Made by a program: the position numbers and the translations under genes
In this document: piece by piece, positions 44,875 to 53,407 of the stretch
How positions within the stretch are numbered: position 1 is the stretch's first letter
How the letters are laid out: every line of letters starts with the position of its first letter
Origin: Flavobacterium sp. SH_e
GTDB taxonomy: Bacteria > Bacteroidota > Bacteroidia > Flavobacteriales > Flavobacteriaceae
DNA: 64,000 nucleotides
Assembly (NCBI RefSeq): GCF_025717045.1
Contig: NZ_JAOVZN010000007.1
Span: forward strand, 62,001 to 126,000
Direction of reading: 5' to 3'
The notes under the pieces: model-generated
The model's input: the letters and a program-made list of their open reading frames with translations, nothing else
What the model was told of the DNA's origin: nothing
Database searches by the model: none

Positions 44875-44882
44875 TAATTTTG
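44875..44882 (+). promoter_or_regulatory. -7 promoter element of the aminopeptidase gene
   Basis: TAATTTTG matches TAnnTTTG and lies about 30 bases upstream of the ATG at 44911. No -33 TTG is found at the normal distance. Confidence 0.45.
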
Positions 44883-44910
44883 AAATTCGAAGTTCAAAAA
44901 CGAAATAATT

Positions 44911-46203
44911 ATGAAATATCATCAAATAAACAGTGGTCTTTTTGTAAAAAACCGCAGAAAATTCATGGCAGAAATGAAACCTAATTCAGTTGCCGTGTTC
45001 AATTCAAATGACATTTACCCAGTTAGTGCCGATAGTACTTTACCTTTTGCTCAACATAGAGATATTTTTTATCTAAGTGGTGTTGACCAAGAAGAAAGCG
45101 TTTTGCTTTTGTTTCCAGATGCGCCTTATGAAAGTCAGAGAGAAATTCTTTTCTTGAGAGAAACAAATGATCATATCGCGGTTTGGGAAGGTGAAAAATT
45201 GACTAAAGAACGTGCTTTTCAGGTTTCGGGAATTAGAACGGTTTATTGGTTACAGGATTTTCATAAAGTTTTGAACGAAATGATGACGTACGCAGACACG
45301 ATGTACATCAATACAAACGAACATTACCGTGCATCTGTTGAAACAGAAACTCGCGAAGCTCGTTTTGTAAAATGGTGGAAAGAGCGTTATCCAGCGCATA
45401 ATGTTGCAAAAAGCAACCCTATTTTACAAAGATTGCGTTCTGTAAAAGAAAGCGAAGAAATCGATTTGATTCAACATGCTTGTGATATTACAGAAAAAGG
45501 TTTCCGCAGATTATTAGGATTCGTAAAACCAAATGTTACAGAATATGAAATCGAAGCAGAATTAGCGCACGAATTTATCCGTAACCGTTCTAAAGGTTTT
45601 GCTTATACGCCAATTATCGCTTCTGGAAACAATGCAAATGTTTTACATTATATCGAAAACAATCAGCAATGTAAAGACGGAGATTTGATTTTGTTAGACG
45701 TTGCTGCAGAATATGCAAATTATTCAAGCGACATGACGAGAACGATTCCTGTTTCGGGACGTTTTACAGATCGTCAGAAAGCGGTTTACAATGCCGTTTT
45801 GAGAGTAAAAAACGAAGCTACAAAAATGCTTACGCCAGGAACACTTTGGAAACAGTATCATGTTGAAGTGGGTAAAATCATGACTTCTGAATTACTTGGT
45901 TTAGGCTTAATTGACAAAGCTGATGTTCAGAACGAAAATCCAGAATGGCCAGCTTACAAAAAATATTTCATGCACGGAACTTCTCACCATTTGGGACTTG
46001 ACACGCACGATTACGGATTGCTTCACGAACCAATGAAAGCGAATATGGTTTTCACGGTTGAACCAGGAATCTACATTCCAGCAGAAAAATTCGGAATCCG
46101 TTTAGAAGACAACGTTGTGATTCAAGAAAAAGGAGAACCTTTTAACTTAATGAGAAATATTCCTGTTGAAGTTGATGAAATCGAAACTTTGATGAACTCA
46201 TAA
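44911..46203 (+). CDS. pepP: Xaa-Pro aminopeptidase, M24B family
   Basis: A 430-residue enzyme with an N-terminal aminopeptidase P domain (about residues 1-170) and a pita-bread M24 domain. The metal ligands lie in LLDVAAEYANYSSDMTRTIP, HGTSHHLGLDTHDYG, FTVEPGIYIP and FGIRLEDNVVI. It cleaves N-terminal residues before proline in the cytoplasm. No signal peptide is present. It is followed by a strong bidirectional terminator. Confidence 0.93.
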   Translation: MKYHQINSGLFVKNRRKFMAEMKPNSVAVFNSNDIYPVSADSTLPFAQHRDIFYLSGVDQEESVLLLFPDAPYESQREILFLRETNDHIAVWEGEKLTKERAFQVSGIRTVYWLQDFHKVLNEMMTYADTMYINTNEHYRASVETETREARFVKWWKERYPAHNVAKSNPILQRLRSVKESEEIDLIQHACDITEKGFRRLLGFVKPNVTEYEIEAELAHEFIRNRSKGFAYTPIIASGNNANVLHYIENNQQCKDGDLILLDVAAEYANYSSDMTRTIPVSGRFTDRQKAVYNAVLRVKNEATKMLTPGTLWKQYHVEVGKIMTSELLGLGLIDKADVQNENPEWPAYKKYFMHGTSHHLGLDTHDYGLLHEPMKANMVFTVEPGIYIPAEKFGIRLEDNVVIQEKGEPFNLMRNIPVEVDEIETLMNS

Positions 46204-46209
46204 ATAAAC

Positions 46210-46243
46210 AAAGCCCTTAATAATTCAGATTATTAAGGGCTTT
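46210..46243. terminator. Bidirectional terminator between pepP and ferritin genes
   Basis: AAAGCCCTTAATAAT and ATTATTAAGGGCTTT form a perfect 15-bp stem with a 4-base loop, flanked by T-rich sequence on each side. Confidence 0.9.
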
Positions 46244-46265
46244 TTAAATTTTATAACTCGGTTAA

Positions 46266-46784
46266 TTATCCGATTTTTGAAATCTGAAGGTCTAATTGGA
46301 ATTTACCGTCAGCTTCATTTCCGTTGATTAGATCAAAAAGTTCTAAAGCTCTTCTTGCGTTTTTCTCTTCTTCTCTTTGCTCAGCTACATACCACATCAT
46401 GAAATCTTCTGTAGCGTAGTCATTTTCAGCTCTACATTTTGCGATTACTTTATTGATCGCCTGAGTAACTGCAATTTCGTTTTGCAAAGCAATTTCGAAT
46501 ACTTCTTTAAAAGAAGCAAACTCTTGCTGCACTTCCGGAACAGATGGCGTAATTGCGATCCCTCCCATATCTGTAATGAATTTGAAAATTTTTAGAAAAT
46601 GTTCTCTTTCTTCTTCAGCTTGCTTATACAAATATGATGCTGTATTAGCATAACCATTTCTATCCAACCATGCAGCCATAGCTAAATATTTGTTAGAAGC
46701 GTCACTTTCTAATTTTGCCTGTAAATTCAATATATTTTCTACACCTTCAACTAATGAAGTACGTGTTCTTAGTAAATCTTTCAT
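46266..46784 (-). CDS. ftnA: Ferritin
   Basis: A 172-residue ferritin. The four-helix bundle carries the diiron ligands: VEGVENILNLQAKLE, KQAEEEREHFLKIFKFI and, in the later helices, YVAEQREEEKNARRALELF. It is of the non-heme bacterial type that stores iron as ferric mineral. No signal sequence. It is convergent to pepP and shares the terminator between them. Confidence 0.92.
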   Translation of the reverse strand: MKDLLRTRTSLVEGVENILNLQAKLESDASNKYLAMAAWLDRNGYANTASYLYKQAEEEREHFLKIFKFITDMGGIAITPSVPEVQQEFASFKEVFEIALQNEIAVTQAINKVIAKCRAENDYATEDFMMWYVAEQREEEKNARRALELFDLINGNEADGKFQLDLQISKIG

Positions 46785-46873
46785 AGCCTTAAATTTTTAT
46801 ACGTGTAAAATTACAAAAATTAAAGAAGACGATCGTAACCCCTTGAAAATTTGGATTTAATCTAAGTAAGAAT

Positions 46874-47230
46874 CTAAATAAGCTCTACGTTTACCGTATT
46901 GCATAGCATAGAATGTAAGTTGAGGGTAAATTTTGTTCCGTTTAACAAATCTCTTAACTGCACAATTTCGCAGATCGTAAGATTTCTGGAAAAATTTCTT
47001 TTGGTAGTTTCAATCAACTGTGCGTCTGAATGGTCAGACAAGTCATAAAGCATATCAAGAATGTCAACGCTATTAACCTTTCTTTGAAAAATCAAAAAAT
47101 CATGAATTTTATAACTTGACACAGTATCAATAAAATTGATGATTATACTATTGGTCAAATCACATTGGTAACTGTATCCTTTTTCGGTTTCAAATAATAC
47201 TTTGGTGGTCAAATCGCTAACTAATGCCAT
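46874..47230 (-). CDS. Conserved hypothetical protein
   Basis: A 118-residue protein starting MALVSDLTTKVLFETEKGYSYQCD. An in-frame start at 47275 would add 15 hydrophobic residues and is less likely. The body is rich in beta and helix (NSVDILDMLYDLSDHSDAQLIE, NLTICEIVQLRDLLNGTKF) without a motif that I recognise. It is transcribed alone, divergent from the AIM24 gene. Confidence 0.65.
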   Translation of the reverse strand: MALVSDLTTKVLFETEKGYSYQCDLTNSIIINFIDTVSSYKIHDFLIFQRKVNSVDILDMLYDLSDHSDAQLIETTKRNFSRNLTICEIVQLRDLLNGTKFTLNLHSMLCNTVNVELI

Positions 47231-47407
47231 TCTTATAAAAATTATTATGGTGCAAAAATATATAATTTGAAACAATTAAACACATAATTAAGACTAATTT
47301 AAAATAACAAAATCATTTAAAGTTCTTAAAAACAGCTCAAGTCCATCAAAACTGTAACATTCTACAGTATTATTAGTCTAATTTTAAAAACAAATAACTA
47401 AGAAATC

Positions 47408-48211
47408 ATGCAAGCACACGAAATAGATTATCAGATTTTTGGAGAAGAAATGCAATATGTGGAAATAGAATTGGATCCACAGGAAATTGTAATTGCCGAA
47501 GCTGGCAGTTTTATGATGATGGAAAACAATATCCAGATGGAAACCATCTTTGGAGACGGTTCCCAGCAACAAGGTTCAGGTTTATTTGGAAAACTTTTAA
47601 ATGCGGGTAAAAGGGTTCTAACTGGCGAAAGCTTGTTTATGACTGCATTTTTAAATCAAGGCAATACTAAAAGTAAAGTTTCATTTGCATCACCTTATCC
47701 CGGAAAAATCCTTCCGATTGATTTAACAGAATTTCAAGGTAAATTTATCTGTCAAAAAAGTTCCTTTTTATGTGCTGCCAAAGGTGTTTCTGTCGGAATT
47801 GAATTCTCTCAAAAACTAGGTCGCGGCTTATTTGGCGGTGAAGGTTTTATTATGCAGAAAATTGAAGGAGACGGAATGGCATTTGTACATTCTGGAGGAA
47901 CAATGGCTAAAAAAGAATTAGCTCCTGGCGAAGTTCTAAAAGTAGATACTGGCTGTATTATTGGTTTTACCAAAGATGTCGATTATGATATTGAATTTAT
48001 TGGCGGTATTAAGAATTCTATTTTTGGTGGTGAAGGTTTATTTTATGCTACTTTAAAAGGTCCGGGAACAGTCTTTATACAATCGTTACCTTTTTCTAGA
48101 TTGGCAGATCGCATTATTGCATCGGCACCAAGGTCTGGCGGAAACAATCGTGACGAAGGAAGTCTGCTTGGCGGATTAGGAAATCTTTTAGATGGCGATA
48201 ATCGATTTTAA
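47408..48211 (+). CDS. AIM24 / TIGR00266 family protein
   Basis: A 267-residue protein. AIM24 features are visible in MQYVEIELDPQEIVIAEAGSFMMME, GKLLNAGKRVLTGESLFMTAF and CAAKGVSVGIEFSQKLGRGLFGGEGFIMQKIEGDG, the family's glycine-rich beta structure. The eukaryotic member supports mitochondrial structure; bacterial ones are uncharacterised. The C-terminus is glycine- and aspartate-rich (LLGGLGNLLDGDNRF). Confidence 0.88.
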   Translation: MQAHEIDYQIFGEEMQYVEIELDPQEIVIAEAGSFMMMENNIQMETIFGDGSQQQGSGLFGKLLNAGKRVLTGESLFMTAFLNQGNTKSKVSFASPYPGKILPIDLTEFQGKFICQKSSFLCAAKGVSVGIEFSQKLGRGLFGGEGFIMQKIEGDGMAFVHSGGTMAKKELAPGEVLKVDTGCIIGFTKDVDYDIEFIGGIKNSIFGGEGLFYATLKGPGTVFIQSLPFSRLADRIIASAPRSGGNNRDEGSLLGGLGNLLDGDNRF

Positions 48212-48221
48212 TTTATAGAAA

Positions 48222-48250
48222 CGGCTTTCAGAAATGGAAGCCATTTTTTA
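48222..48250 (+). terminator. Weak terminator after the AIM24 gene
   Basis: ACGGCTTTC and GGAAGCCAT form an imperfect stem followed by TTTTTTA, 11 bases after the stop codon. Confidence 0.5.
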
Positions 48251-48382
48251 TTATTTCACAAACCAAACAATGTTATAAATAATTTTATAGCTGTTTTAAA
48301 GATTTCCCAATTAGATCAAGACATCACGATATTTTACTTCAGCTTTCTTAACTTTGCATTTCAAAACAAAAAATCTTTCATT

Positions 48383-49159
48383 TTGAAAACGCTTTTATAT
48401 AAAAACACTAAAATATCATACTCAGATTCGGGAACTGGAAATGCAATTGTTTTACTTCACGGCTTTTTAGAAAACAAAAAAATGTGGAAAGAATATGTTG
48501 ATCTTTTCTCAACAAAAAATCGCGTAATTACAATCGATTTATTAGGTCACGGCGAAACAGACTGTTTGGGCTATGTTCATAAAATGGAAGATAATGCCGA
48601 TGTAGTCAACGAGGTTTTGAAACATTTAATAATTGAAAAAGCCATAATTCTTGGACATTCAATGGGAGGTTATGTTGGTTTGGCTTTCGCCGAATTGTAC
48701 CCAGAAAAAATTCAAAAGTTAGTTTTACTGAATTCAACTTCTAAAGAAGACAGCGAAGAGAAGAAATTAAATAGAACTCGTGCAATTAAAGCGGTAAAAC
48801 AAAACTATGAGAGCTTTATAAGTTTAGCAATTGCAAATTTGTTTAGCGAAAACAACAGAACTCGATTGGCAGAAGAAATCGAAAAAGTAAAAGCCGAAGC
48901 TTTAAAAACACCTTTACAGGGAATTGTAGCTTCTTTGGAAGGAATGAAAATCAGGAAAGACAGAGAAGAATTGGTTCGCAAGAATTTATTTCCAATTCTT
49001 TTGATTCTAGGAAAAAAAGATCCTGTTCTAAACTATGAAGAAAGTCTTTCGCAAATAGAAGATACAACTGCCGAATTGGTTTCTTTTGAAGATGGACATA
49101 TGAGCCAAATCGAAAACAAAGAAGCTTTAAAAACAATATTACTAGACTTCTTCGCATAA
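48383..49159 (+). CDS. Alpha/beta hydrolase
   Basis: A 258-residue alpha/beta hydrolase. Visible are the oxyanion region VLLHGFLENKKMW, the nucleophile elbow GHSMGGYVGL (Ser93), an Asp in GKKDPVLN and the catalytic His in GHMSQIE. No signal peptide, so it acts in the cytoplasm. The likely start is TTG at 48383; no in-frame ATG upstream is available. Substrate is not deducible. A terminator follows. Confidence 0.9.
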   Translation: MKTLLYKNTKISYSDSGTGNAIVLLHGFLENKKMWKEYVDLFSTKNRVITIDLLGHGETDCLGYVHKMEDNADVVNEVLKHLIIEKAIILGHSMGGYVGLAFAELYPEKIQKLVLLNSTSKEDSEEKKLNRTRAIKAVKQNYESFISLAIANLFSENNRTRLAEEIEKVKAEALKTPLQGIVASLEGMKIRKDREELVRKNLFPILLILGKKDPVLNYEESLSQIEDTTAELVSFEDGHMSQIENKEALKTILLDFFA

Positions 49160-49179
49160 AATTTAAATACTATAAAATC

Positions 49180-49219
49180 AAAAAAGGCCATTTCTAACCG
49201 AGGTTGAAATAGCCTTTTT
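49180..49219. terminator. Terminator between the hydrolase and the Roadblock pair
   Basis: AAAAAGGC and GCCTTTTT with inner ATTTC/GAAAT segments form a hairpin between convergent genes, with A and T runs on both flanks. Confidence 0.7.
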
Positions 49220-49243
49220 CTCATTCTTGGGGGCAAAATATCA

Positions 49244-49618
49244 TTATAACTTTGAAGTAATATCTTTTTTGTATTTAGATAAAGTCGCTCTTGTTAAACC
49301 AAGATTTGCCTTTGTAGAGTCTACAGCTAAGTAGATAAAGTATCTTCCATCTTCAGAAACATCAATAATATGAATCTGATCTGTAAGAGTAATTAAAATA
49401 TCATTAATTTTTTGATTTAATCCTAAAGCTCTAAGTGCGTTTAATTTAGCTTTTACAACTTCTAAATTATAAGCCGAAGCCAATTCTGGATCAAAATCAG
49501 ATTTTACTGTTAGAGAGCAGTAAGACATTCCTGTTTCAACTTCTGTAACAGAAACAGCGATAAATCCGTTAACATTCTCTTTTAAATCGTTTTGAAAATT
49601 TTGTAAAAAATCTGACAT
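49244..49618 (-). CDS. Roadblock/LC7-like small protein, module 1 second gene
   Basis: A 124-residue protein lacking a signal peptide. Its core FDPELASAYNLEVVKAKL and DILITLTDQIHIIDVS, with a YLAVDSTKANLGLTRATLS tail, is very close to the protein at 61072-61452, so the two are paralogs. The strand/helix order (GFIAVSVTEVETG, long helix, DILITL, IHIIDVS, FIYLAV, ANLGL) resembles a Roadblock/LC7 domain. It lies 24 bases after the Roadblock-like gene at 49643-49963; together they form a two-gene module. Function unknown; Roadblock proteins often regulate small GTPases as dimers. Confidence 0.75.
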   Translation of the reverse strand: MSDFLQNFQNDLKENVNGFIAVSVTEVETGMSYCSLTVKSDFDPELASAYNLEVVKAKLNALRALGLNQKINDILITLTDQIHIIDVSEDGRYFIYLAVDSTKANLGLTRATLSKYKKDITSKL

Positions 49619-49642
49619 GTGTATTAAATTTTTGGTTTTAAA

Positions 49643-49963
49643 TTAGTTGTTAAAAATAGAATCCATTCTTCTCAGCAATAATCCCATTTTACTTAAATCT
49701 TTAGAAAGCAACGCGATACAATTATCATCTTGATTTTTGCTTGCTACAACAATTCCGTCATTGTTCTTGATCATAACCTGCTTAAGATCTCCGTTGTTCA
49801 CGTCTTCCGACATTTCAAGGCACATCTTTAAGATCATTCCGATCATTGCTGCAACATTCCCGTCGTATTCTAAATTAACAGACTCATTTAAGATTCCATC
49901 AATATTAAAACTCAGTCCAGACTCTGCGCCAGTCTCTTCTACTAGTGTTTGTAAATCAATCAT
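49643..49963 (-). CDS. Roadblock/LC7 domain protein, module 1 first gene
   Basis: A 106-residue protein with the Roadblock layout: GLSFNIDGILNESVNL, AAMIGMILKMCLEMSED, KQVMIKNNDGIVVASK and ALLSKDLSKMGLLLRRMD. It corresponds in position and pattern to the gene at 60679-61035 (KQLYLKSAEGVIVGNK; ALLMRS). In other bacteria Roadblock proteins such as MglB act on the small GTPase MglA in polarity and motility. No GTPase gene is nearby. It is the first of two co-directional genes. Confidence 0.75.
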   Translation of the reverse strand: MIDLQTLVEETGAESGLSFNIDGILNESVNLEYDGNVAAMIGMILKMCLEMSEDVNNGDLKQVMIKNNDGIVVASKNQDDNCIALLSKDLSKMGLLLRRMDSIFNN

Positions 49964-49994
49964 ATACTTTTCTTTGTCATGTTTTTGGAAGCGT

Positions 49995-50002
49995 CAAAGA
50001 TA
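49995..50002 (-). promoter_or_regulatory. -7 promoter element of Roadblock module 1
   Basis: TATCTTTG on the minus strand fits TAnnTTTG and lies about 32 bases before the start at 49963. No TTG box is seen at the optimum distance. Confidence 0.45.
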
Positions 50003-50205
50003 TTTCAATGATTGGCAATTGCGCGATAAACACTTGTTAAAAAAAAGTGCAGTATAACGTACTGACTCACTTTTATTTATCACTTAATTAATCCTATTTT
50101 TTTGCGAAAAATATTTAAAAAAAAATAACATAAAAAACATATTATCTTAAAATTGTAACATTTCGATTGATAAAGTTCAATTCTAAGGCCAACGCTTATA
50201 AATTG

Positions 50206-50237
50206 TTGCATTAGGCAAAAGTTTTTATATAGATTTG
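50206..50237 (+). promoter_or_regulatory. Promoter of the 47-residue gene
   Basis: TTG at 50206-50208 and TAGATTTG at 50230-50237 are separated by 21 bases and match the flavobacterial consensus. The start codon at 50253 is 15 bases further on. Confidence 0.6.
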
Positions 50238-50252
50238 CAAAAAATTATTGAA

Positions 50253-50396
50253 ATGAAAACTGTTGACGAATTACGCTTTGACTTAAATGTAAAACTGGAA
50301 AAGTTTAGAAGATTTCGTATTGAAAACGGACACATTAACAATACGGCTTCTGGAGAAAAATCTAAAAAAGGTTTCTTCAAAAAAATATTCAGCTAA
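50253..50396 (+). CDS. 47-residue small protein of unknown function
   Basis: ATG at 50253 opens a 47-codon frame, MKTVDELRFDLNVKLEKFRR... ending KKGFFKKIFS. It is too short for usual ORF cut-offs. Support comes from a full promoter match 15 bases before it, a strong terminator right after it, and a highly charged, helix-prone composition with a basic C-terminus. A cytoplasmic DNA- or RNA-associated role is possible, but no homolog is recognised. Confidence 0.6.
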   Translation: MKTVDELRFDLNVKLEKFRRFRIENGHINNTASGEKSKKGFFKKIFS

Positions 50397-50403
50397 AAGC
50401 ATT

Positions 50404-50442
50404 AAAAAAAGCCGAACTTCTTCAAAAAAAGTTCGGCTTTTC
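50404..50442 (+). terminator. Terminator of the 47-residue gene
   Basis: AAAAGCCGAACTT and AAGTTCGGCTTTT form a 13-bp stem with a short loop and a T run, 8 bases after the stop codon. Confidence 0.85.
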
Positions 50443-50581
50443 TATTATATATCTATAGTATTTTTCACACCTAAAAAGTACTTTTTGTTTATCAGCAGAG
50501 AATTAAAACCGTCTAAAAAATTAAAAAGAAATCTACAGGAAATTGGCTTAAAAGAGATATTAAGTTGATTTAAAATCAGGA

Positions 50582-53344
50582 TTATACTTTTTCCTCAAAA
50601 GGAATATTAACATCAAAAATTTCTCCCAGCAAATTAGCAATTTCTTCTAAATAAGAATTCAATATTTGAGATGTTACAATTACATCTAGATCTTTTTCTT
50701 CTTTAAAACCAAAAGGCAAAAATCCTGATTTTAAATTTTTGAATGAAATAATACCAACTTCTATCGGAAGTCCGCCTGCTTCTTTTTCAAACATGAAAGC
50801 ATATGCCAAAACCTGAATGATTTTATCATTTTTAAGCTCTTGCGTTAACCCATTCCATGTTTTCAATACCACATTAGACTTTTCTACTTTTCCTGTCTTA
50901 TAATCGATAATTCGGATTTTACCATCTCGTCGTTCAATACGATCGACATTTCCTTTAATTAAAACTGGAAATGGTAATTTTGGATGAACAAATTCCCGCT
51001 CAAAAGTTTGTTCCAAAGCAATAATCTGAATCGCTTCATTATTTCGAACCGACTCCAATTCCATTTTCAGGAAATTCGAAACATTTCTTTTTGCAACCTC
51101 AAAAGCCAAAAGGTTTCGTCCTTTTTTGATTTCACCTTCTTTGTAAACCAATTTAAATTGCTTTAGAACTTCATCATCCAGCAATTTAAAACAATTTAAA
51201 AGATCATTTTCTGAAATAAATTTCCCGATAAAAGGATCATAAAGCGCTTTCAGCGTTTCGTGAATAATAGTTCCCAAAGTATTTAAAGCAATATTTTCTT
51301 CCACTTCTTCCACTTCCCGAATTCTCAATATCTTCTGAAAATAAAATTCAATCGGGTTTCGAATATAACTTGTCAAGGCAGAAGGTGAAAAACCAGCTGC
51401 CGCTATTTCCTTTAAACGCTCCATCACTAATTCAGATTTTGGAACAGAAATAGGTTCGTAAGCCGTATTAGGAAGCTCTGGATTATAAATATCGAAAGTA
51501 ATATTATGCCTTATTTTTTTCTCAACTTCTAACTGAGTTATAAAACGGCTTCTTTCGCCTGCATCGAGTCCGTCATTTTCAGTATTATAAATTAAGTATA
51601 TGTTTTTTGCTCTTTGAAGCAGATGATAAAAGTGATAGGTATAAATCGCATCTTTTTCCTTGAAAGTTGGAAGACCTAACTCACGTTTTACATCATACGG
51701 AATAAATGAATTCTGAGATTTTCCAGCAGGAAATTTCCCTTCATTCATAGAAGTTATTATAACTGTTTCAAAATCCAAAACACGGCTTTCCAAAACTCCC
51801 ATAATCTGCAAACCTCTTAAAGGCTCTCCTTCAAAAGAAACTTCAGCTAAATCTATAATCTGCTTATAAATCGCATGAAGCGTATCAATGTTATCGATGT
51901 GATGATGTTTAGAATAATAATTTATAAGTTTATTAATTACTTTAAAAACACCATAAACAAAAGCTTTTGCAATTTTTTCCTCTTCATTATCATTACTGAA
52001 ATGTTCTTTAATAGCAATTAGTAAAGCTGAAATATTTTTTAAAACTGCCACTGAACCGTTTTCCCATTTTTCAAATAATAGATTAAAAAATTGAGAAGGT
52101 TCTGGATGAAGTTCCAAAATTTTATAATGTGTGATAAATGTATAATTATTCTCTTTGATAATTTTTACAAGTTTTTGCGCATTCGCGTAAGGCTCCACTA
52201 ATGGATGCGTTAAAATATCAAGCACATCTTTATAATAAAAAACATAGCTTCCGCCCTTTCGAGAAAGCGCATTAGTATGCATTTTGAACAACTTAGCAAC
52301 AAAAATCTGCGACGGATTATTCTTTCCCGAATATCCCATCGTAATATTTAAAGCTCCAACCGAGGAAGGAAGTGAATACAAAACCGGAACCAATAAATTC
52401 TCTTCGCCAAGCACTACTGCAACTTTATCTAGAGAAGCATTGGGGTTTTGATCAATTAAATCTTCGATAATACTTCCTGCTAGTTTTGCCTGTCCAATTG
52501 TTTTGGGAGTTCCAATAATTTGAATATTCTTTGACTGCGAAAAATCATCAACAATCCACTCAAAAGTATTTGCTTTATAGTGTTTCCAGCTTTCTTTAAA
52601 ACGTCTTAAAAAAAGTCCCGCGTCATGATAGGGATCATTTAAAAAGGCCTGATCGGCATCCCAATAAATTTTAGCCTGATCTAGAGCAAGCAAATGCTGA
52701 ACGATTTTTTCTTCTGCTGCATTTAAAGCATTGAATCCCGCAAAAATAAAAGTTCGTTTTTTAATCGTATTTGAAAAATGATTCAAATTGTTTACTGCCT
52801 CTCTATAAATTAAACCTTGATAACCAATTGATTTAAACAACAAATGATTATATAATGATTCATAATACAGAGGAAGCAATTTCCAGAAATCAATATAATT
52901 TTCCAGAAGTTTTGTTTTCTGATCAACTTCAAGCCCCCATCTTTTTATATCTTCTATATCTTTCAAATAAGACAAAACATGTGATGGATCTAAAAGATAT
53001 CTATCAATTTCATTAAAGTCCTGTAAAAGAGTTTTAGCCCAATTTGCAAATAATTCAAAAGACTGCTGATTCTTTTTTTCTGTAACAGATAAATAAACTT
53101 CATAGAATTCAAACAAAAGTTCAATTGAATCTATTGAACGAATTGAAGCAACATCCTGAACGAAATCTTCAATACTAGTAATCTCAGGAGCAATAATAGT
53201 TTTTGAAGTCTCTTTTTTAAGAGCTTCAATCAAGAAGACTTTTGCCCTTTTATTAGGAAGTATTATTGTAATTTCAGATAATTTATCTGCAAAATCCTGA
53301 ATTACAACAGAGGCAATTTTTTGAAGAAAAGAAGTATTTACCAT
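50582..53344 (-). CDS. addB: AddB-like helicase/nuclease subunit with PD-(D/E)XK nuclease
   Basis: A 920-residue protein. The N-terminal part (LQKIASVVIQDFADKLSEITIILPNKRAKVFL) resembles the inactivated helicase domains of AddB; the middle has FAGFNALNAAEEKIV and GVLESRVLDFETVIITSMNEGKFP; the C-terminal nuclease core reads FPVLIKGNVDRIERRDGKIRIIDYKTGKVEKS, with the active Asp/Lys of PD-(D/E)XK enzymes. With AddA it resects double-strand ends for recombination repair. A start at 53371 would add nine residues inside the terminator hairpin and is not preferred. Function is by resemblance to the AddAB family. Confidence 0.88.
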   Translation of the reverse strand: MVNTSFLQKIASVVIQDFADKLSEITIILPNKRAKVFLIEALKKETSKTIIAPEITSIEDFVQDVASIRSIDSIELLFEFYEVYLSVTEKKNQQSFELFANWAKTLLQDFNEIDRYLLDPSHVLSYLKDIEDIKRWGLEVDQKTKLLENYIDFWKLLPLYYESLYNHLLFKSIGYQGLIYREAVNNLNHFSNTIKKRTFIFAGFNALNAAEEKIVQHLLALDQAKIYWDADQAFLNDPYHDAGLFLRRFKESWKHYKANTFEWIVDDFSQSKNIQIIGTPKTIGQAKLAGSIIEDLIDQNPNASLDKVAVVLGEENLLVPVLYSLPSSVGALNITMGYSGKNNPSQIFVAKLFKMHTNALSRKGGSYVFYYKDVLDILTHPLVEPYANAQKLVKIIKENNYTFITHYKILELHPEPSQFFNLLFEKWENGSVAVLKNISALLIAIKEHFSNDNEEEKIAKAFVYGVFKVINKLINYYSKHHHIDNIDTLHAIYKQIIDLAEVSFEGEPLRGLQIMGVLESRVLDFETVIITSMNEGKFPAGKSQNSFIPYDVKRELGLPTFKEKDAIYTYHFYHLLQRAKNIYLIYNTENDGLDAGERSRFITQLEVEKKIRHNITFDIYNPELPNTAYEPISVPKSELVMERLKEIAAAGFSPSALTSYIRNPIEFYFQKILRIREVEEVEENIALNTLGTIIHETLKALYDPFIGKFISENDLLNCFKLLDDEVLKQFKLVYKEGEIKKGRNLLAFEVAKRNVSNFLKMELESVRNNEAIQIIALEQTFEREFVHPKLPFPVLIKGNVDRIERRDGKIRIIDYKTGKVEKSNVVLKTWNGLTQELKNDKIIQVLAYAFMFEKEAGGLPIEVGIISFKNLKSGFLPFGFKEEKDLDVIVTSQILNSYLEEIANLLGEIFDVNIPFEEKV

Positions 53345-53358
53345 ATGATAAAAATAAA

Positions 53359-53386
53359 AAAAGCCATTCAATTAAGAATGGCTTTT
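53359..53386 (-). terminator. Terminator after ompA
   Basis: AAAAGCCATTC pairs with GAATGGCTTTT around a 6-base loop; a T-rich run follows on the minus strand. It lies between the ompA stop and the addB start. Confidence 0.75.
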
Positions 53387-53407
53387 CAAATTTATTTAAA
53401 AACTGAA

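Noticed and set aside
44545-44925. Minus-strand frame of 126 codons and a plus-strand frame 44642-44908
   Set aside because: Both translate the dispersed repeats of the 44.5 kb spacer and would overlap the pepP promoter.
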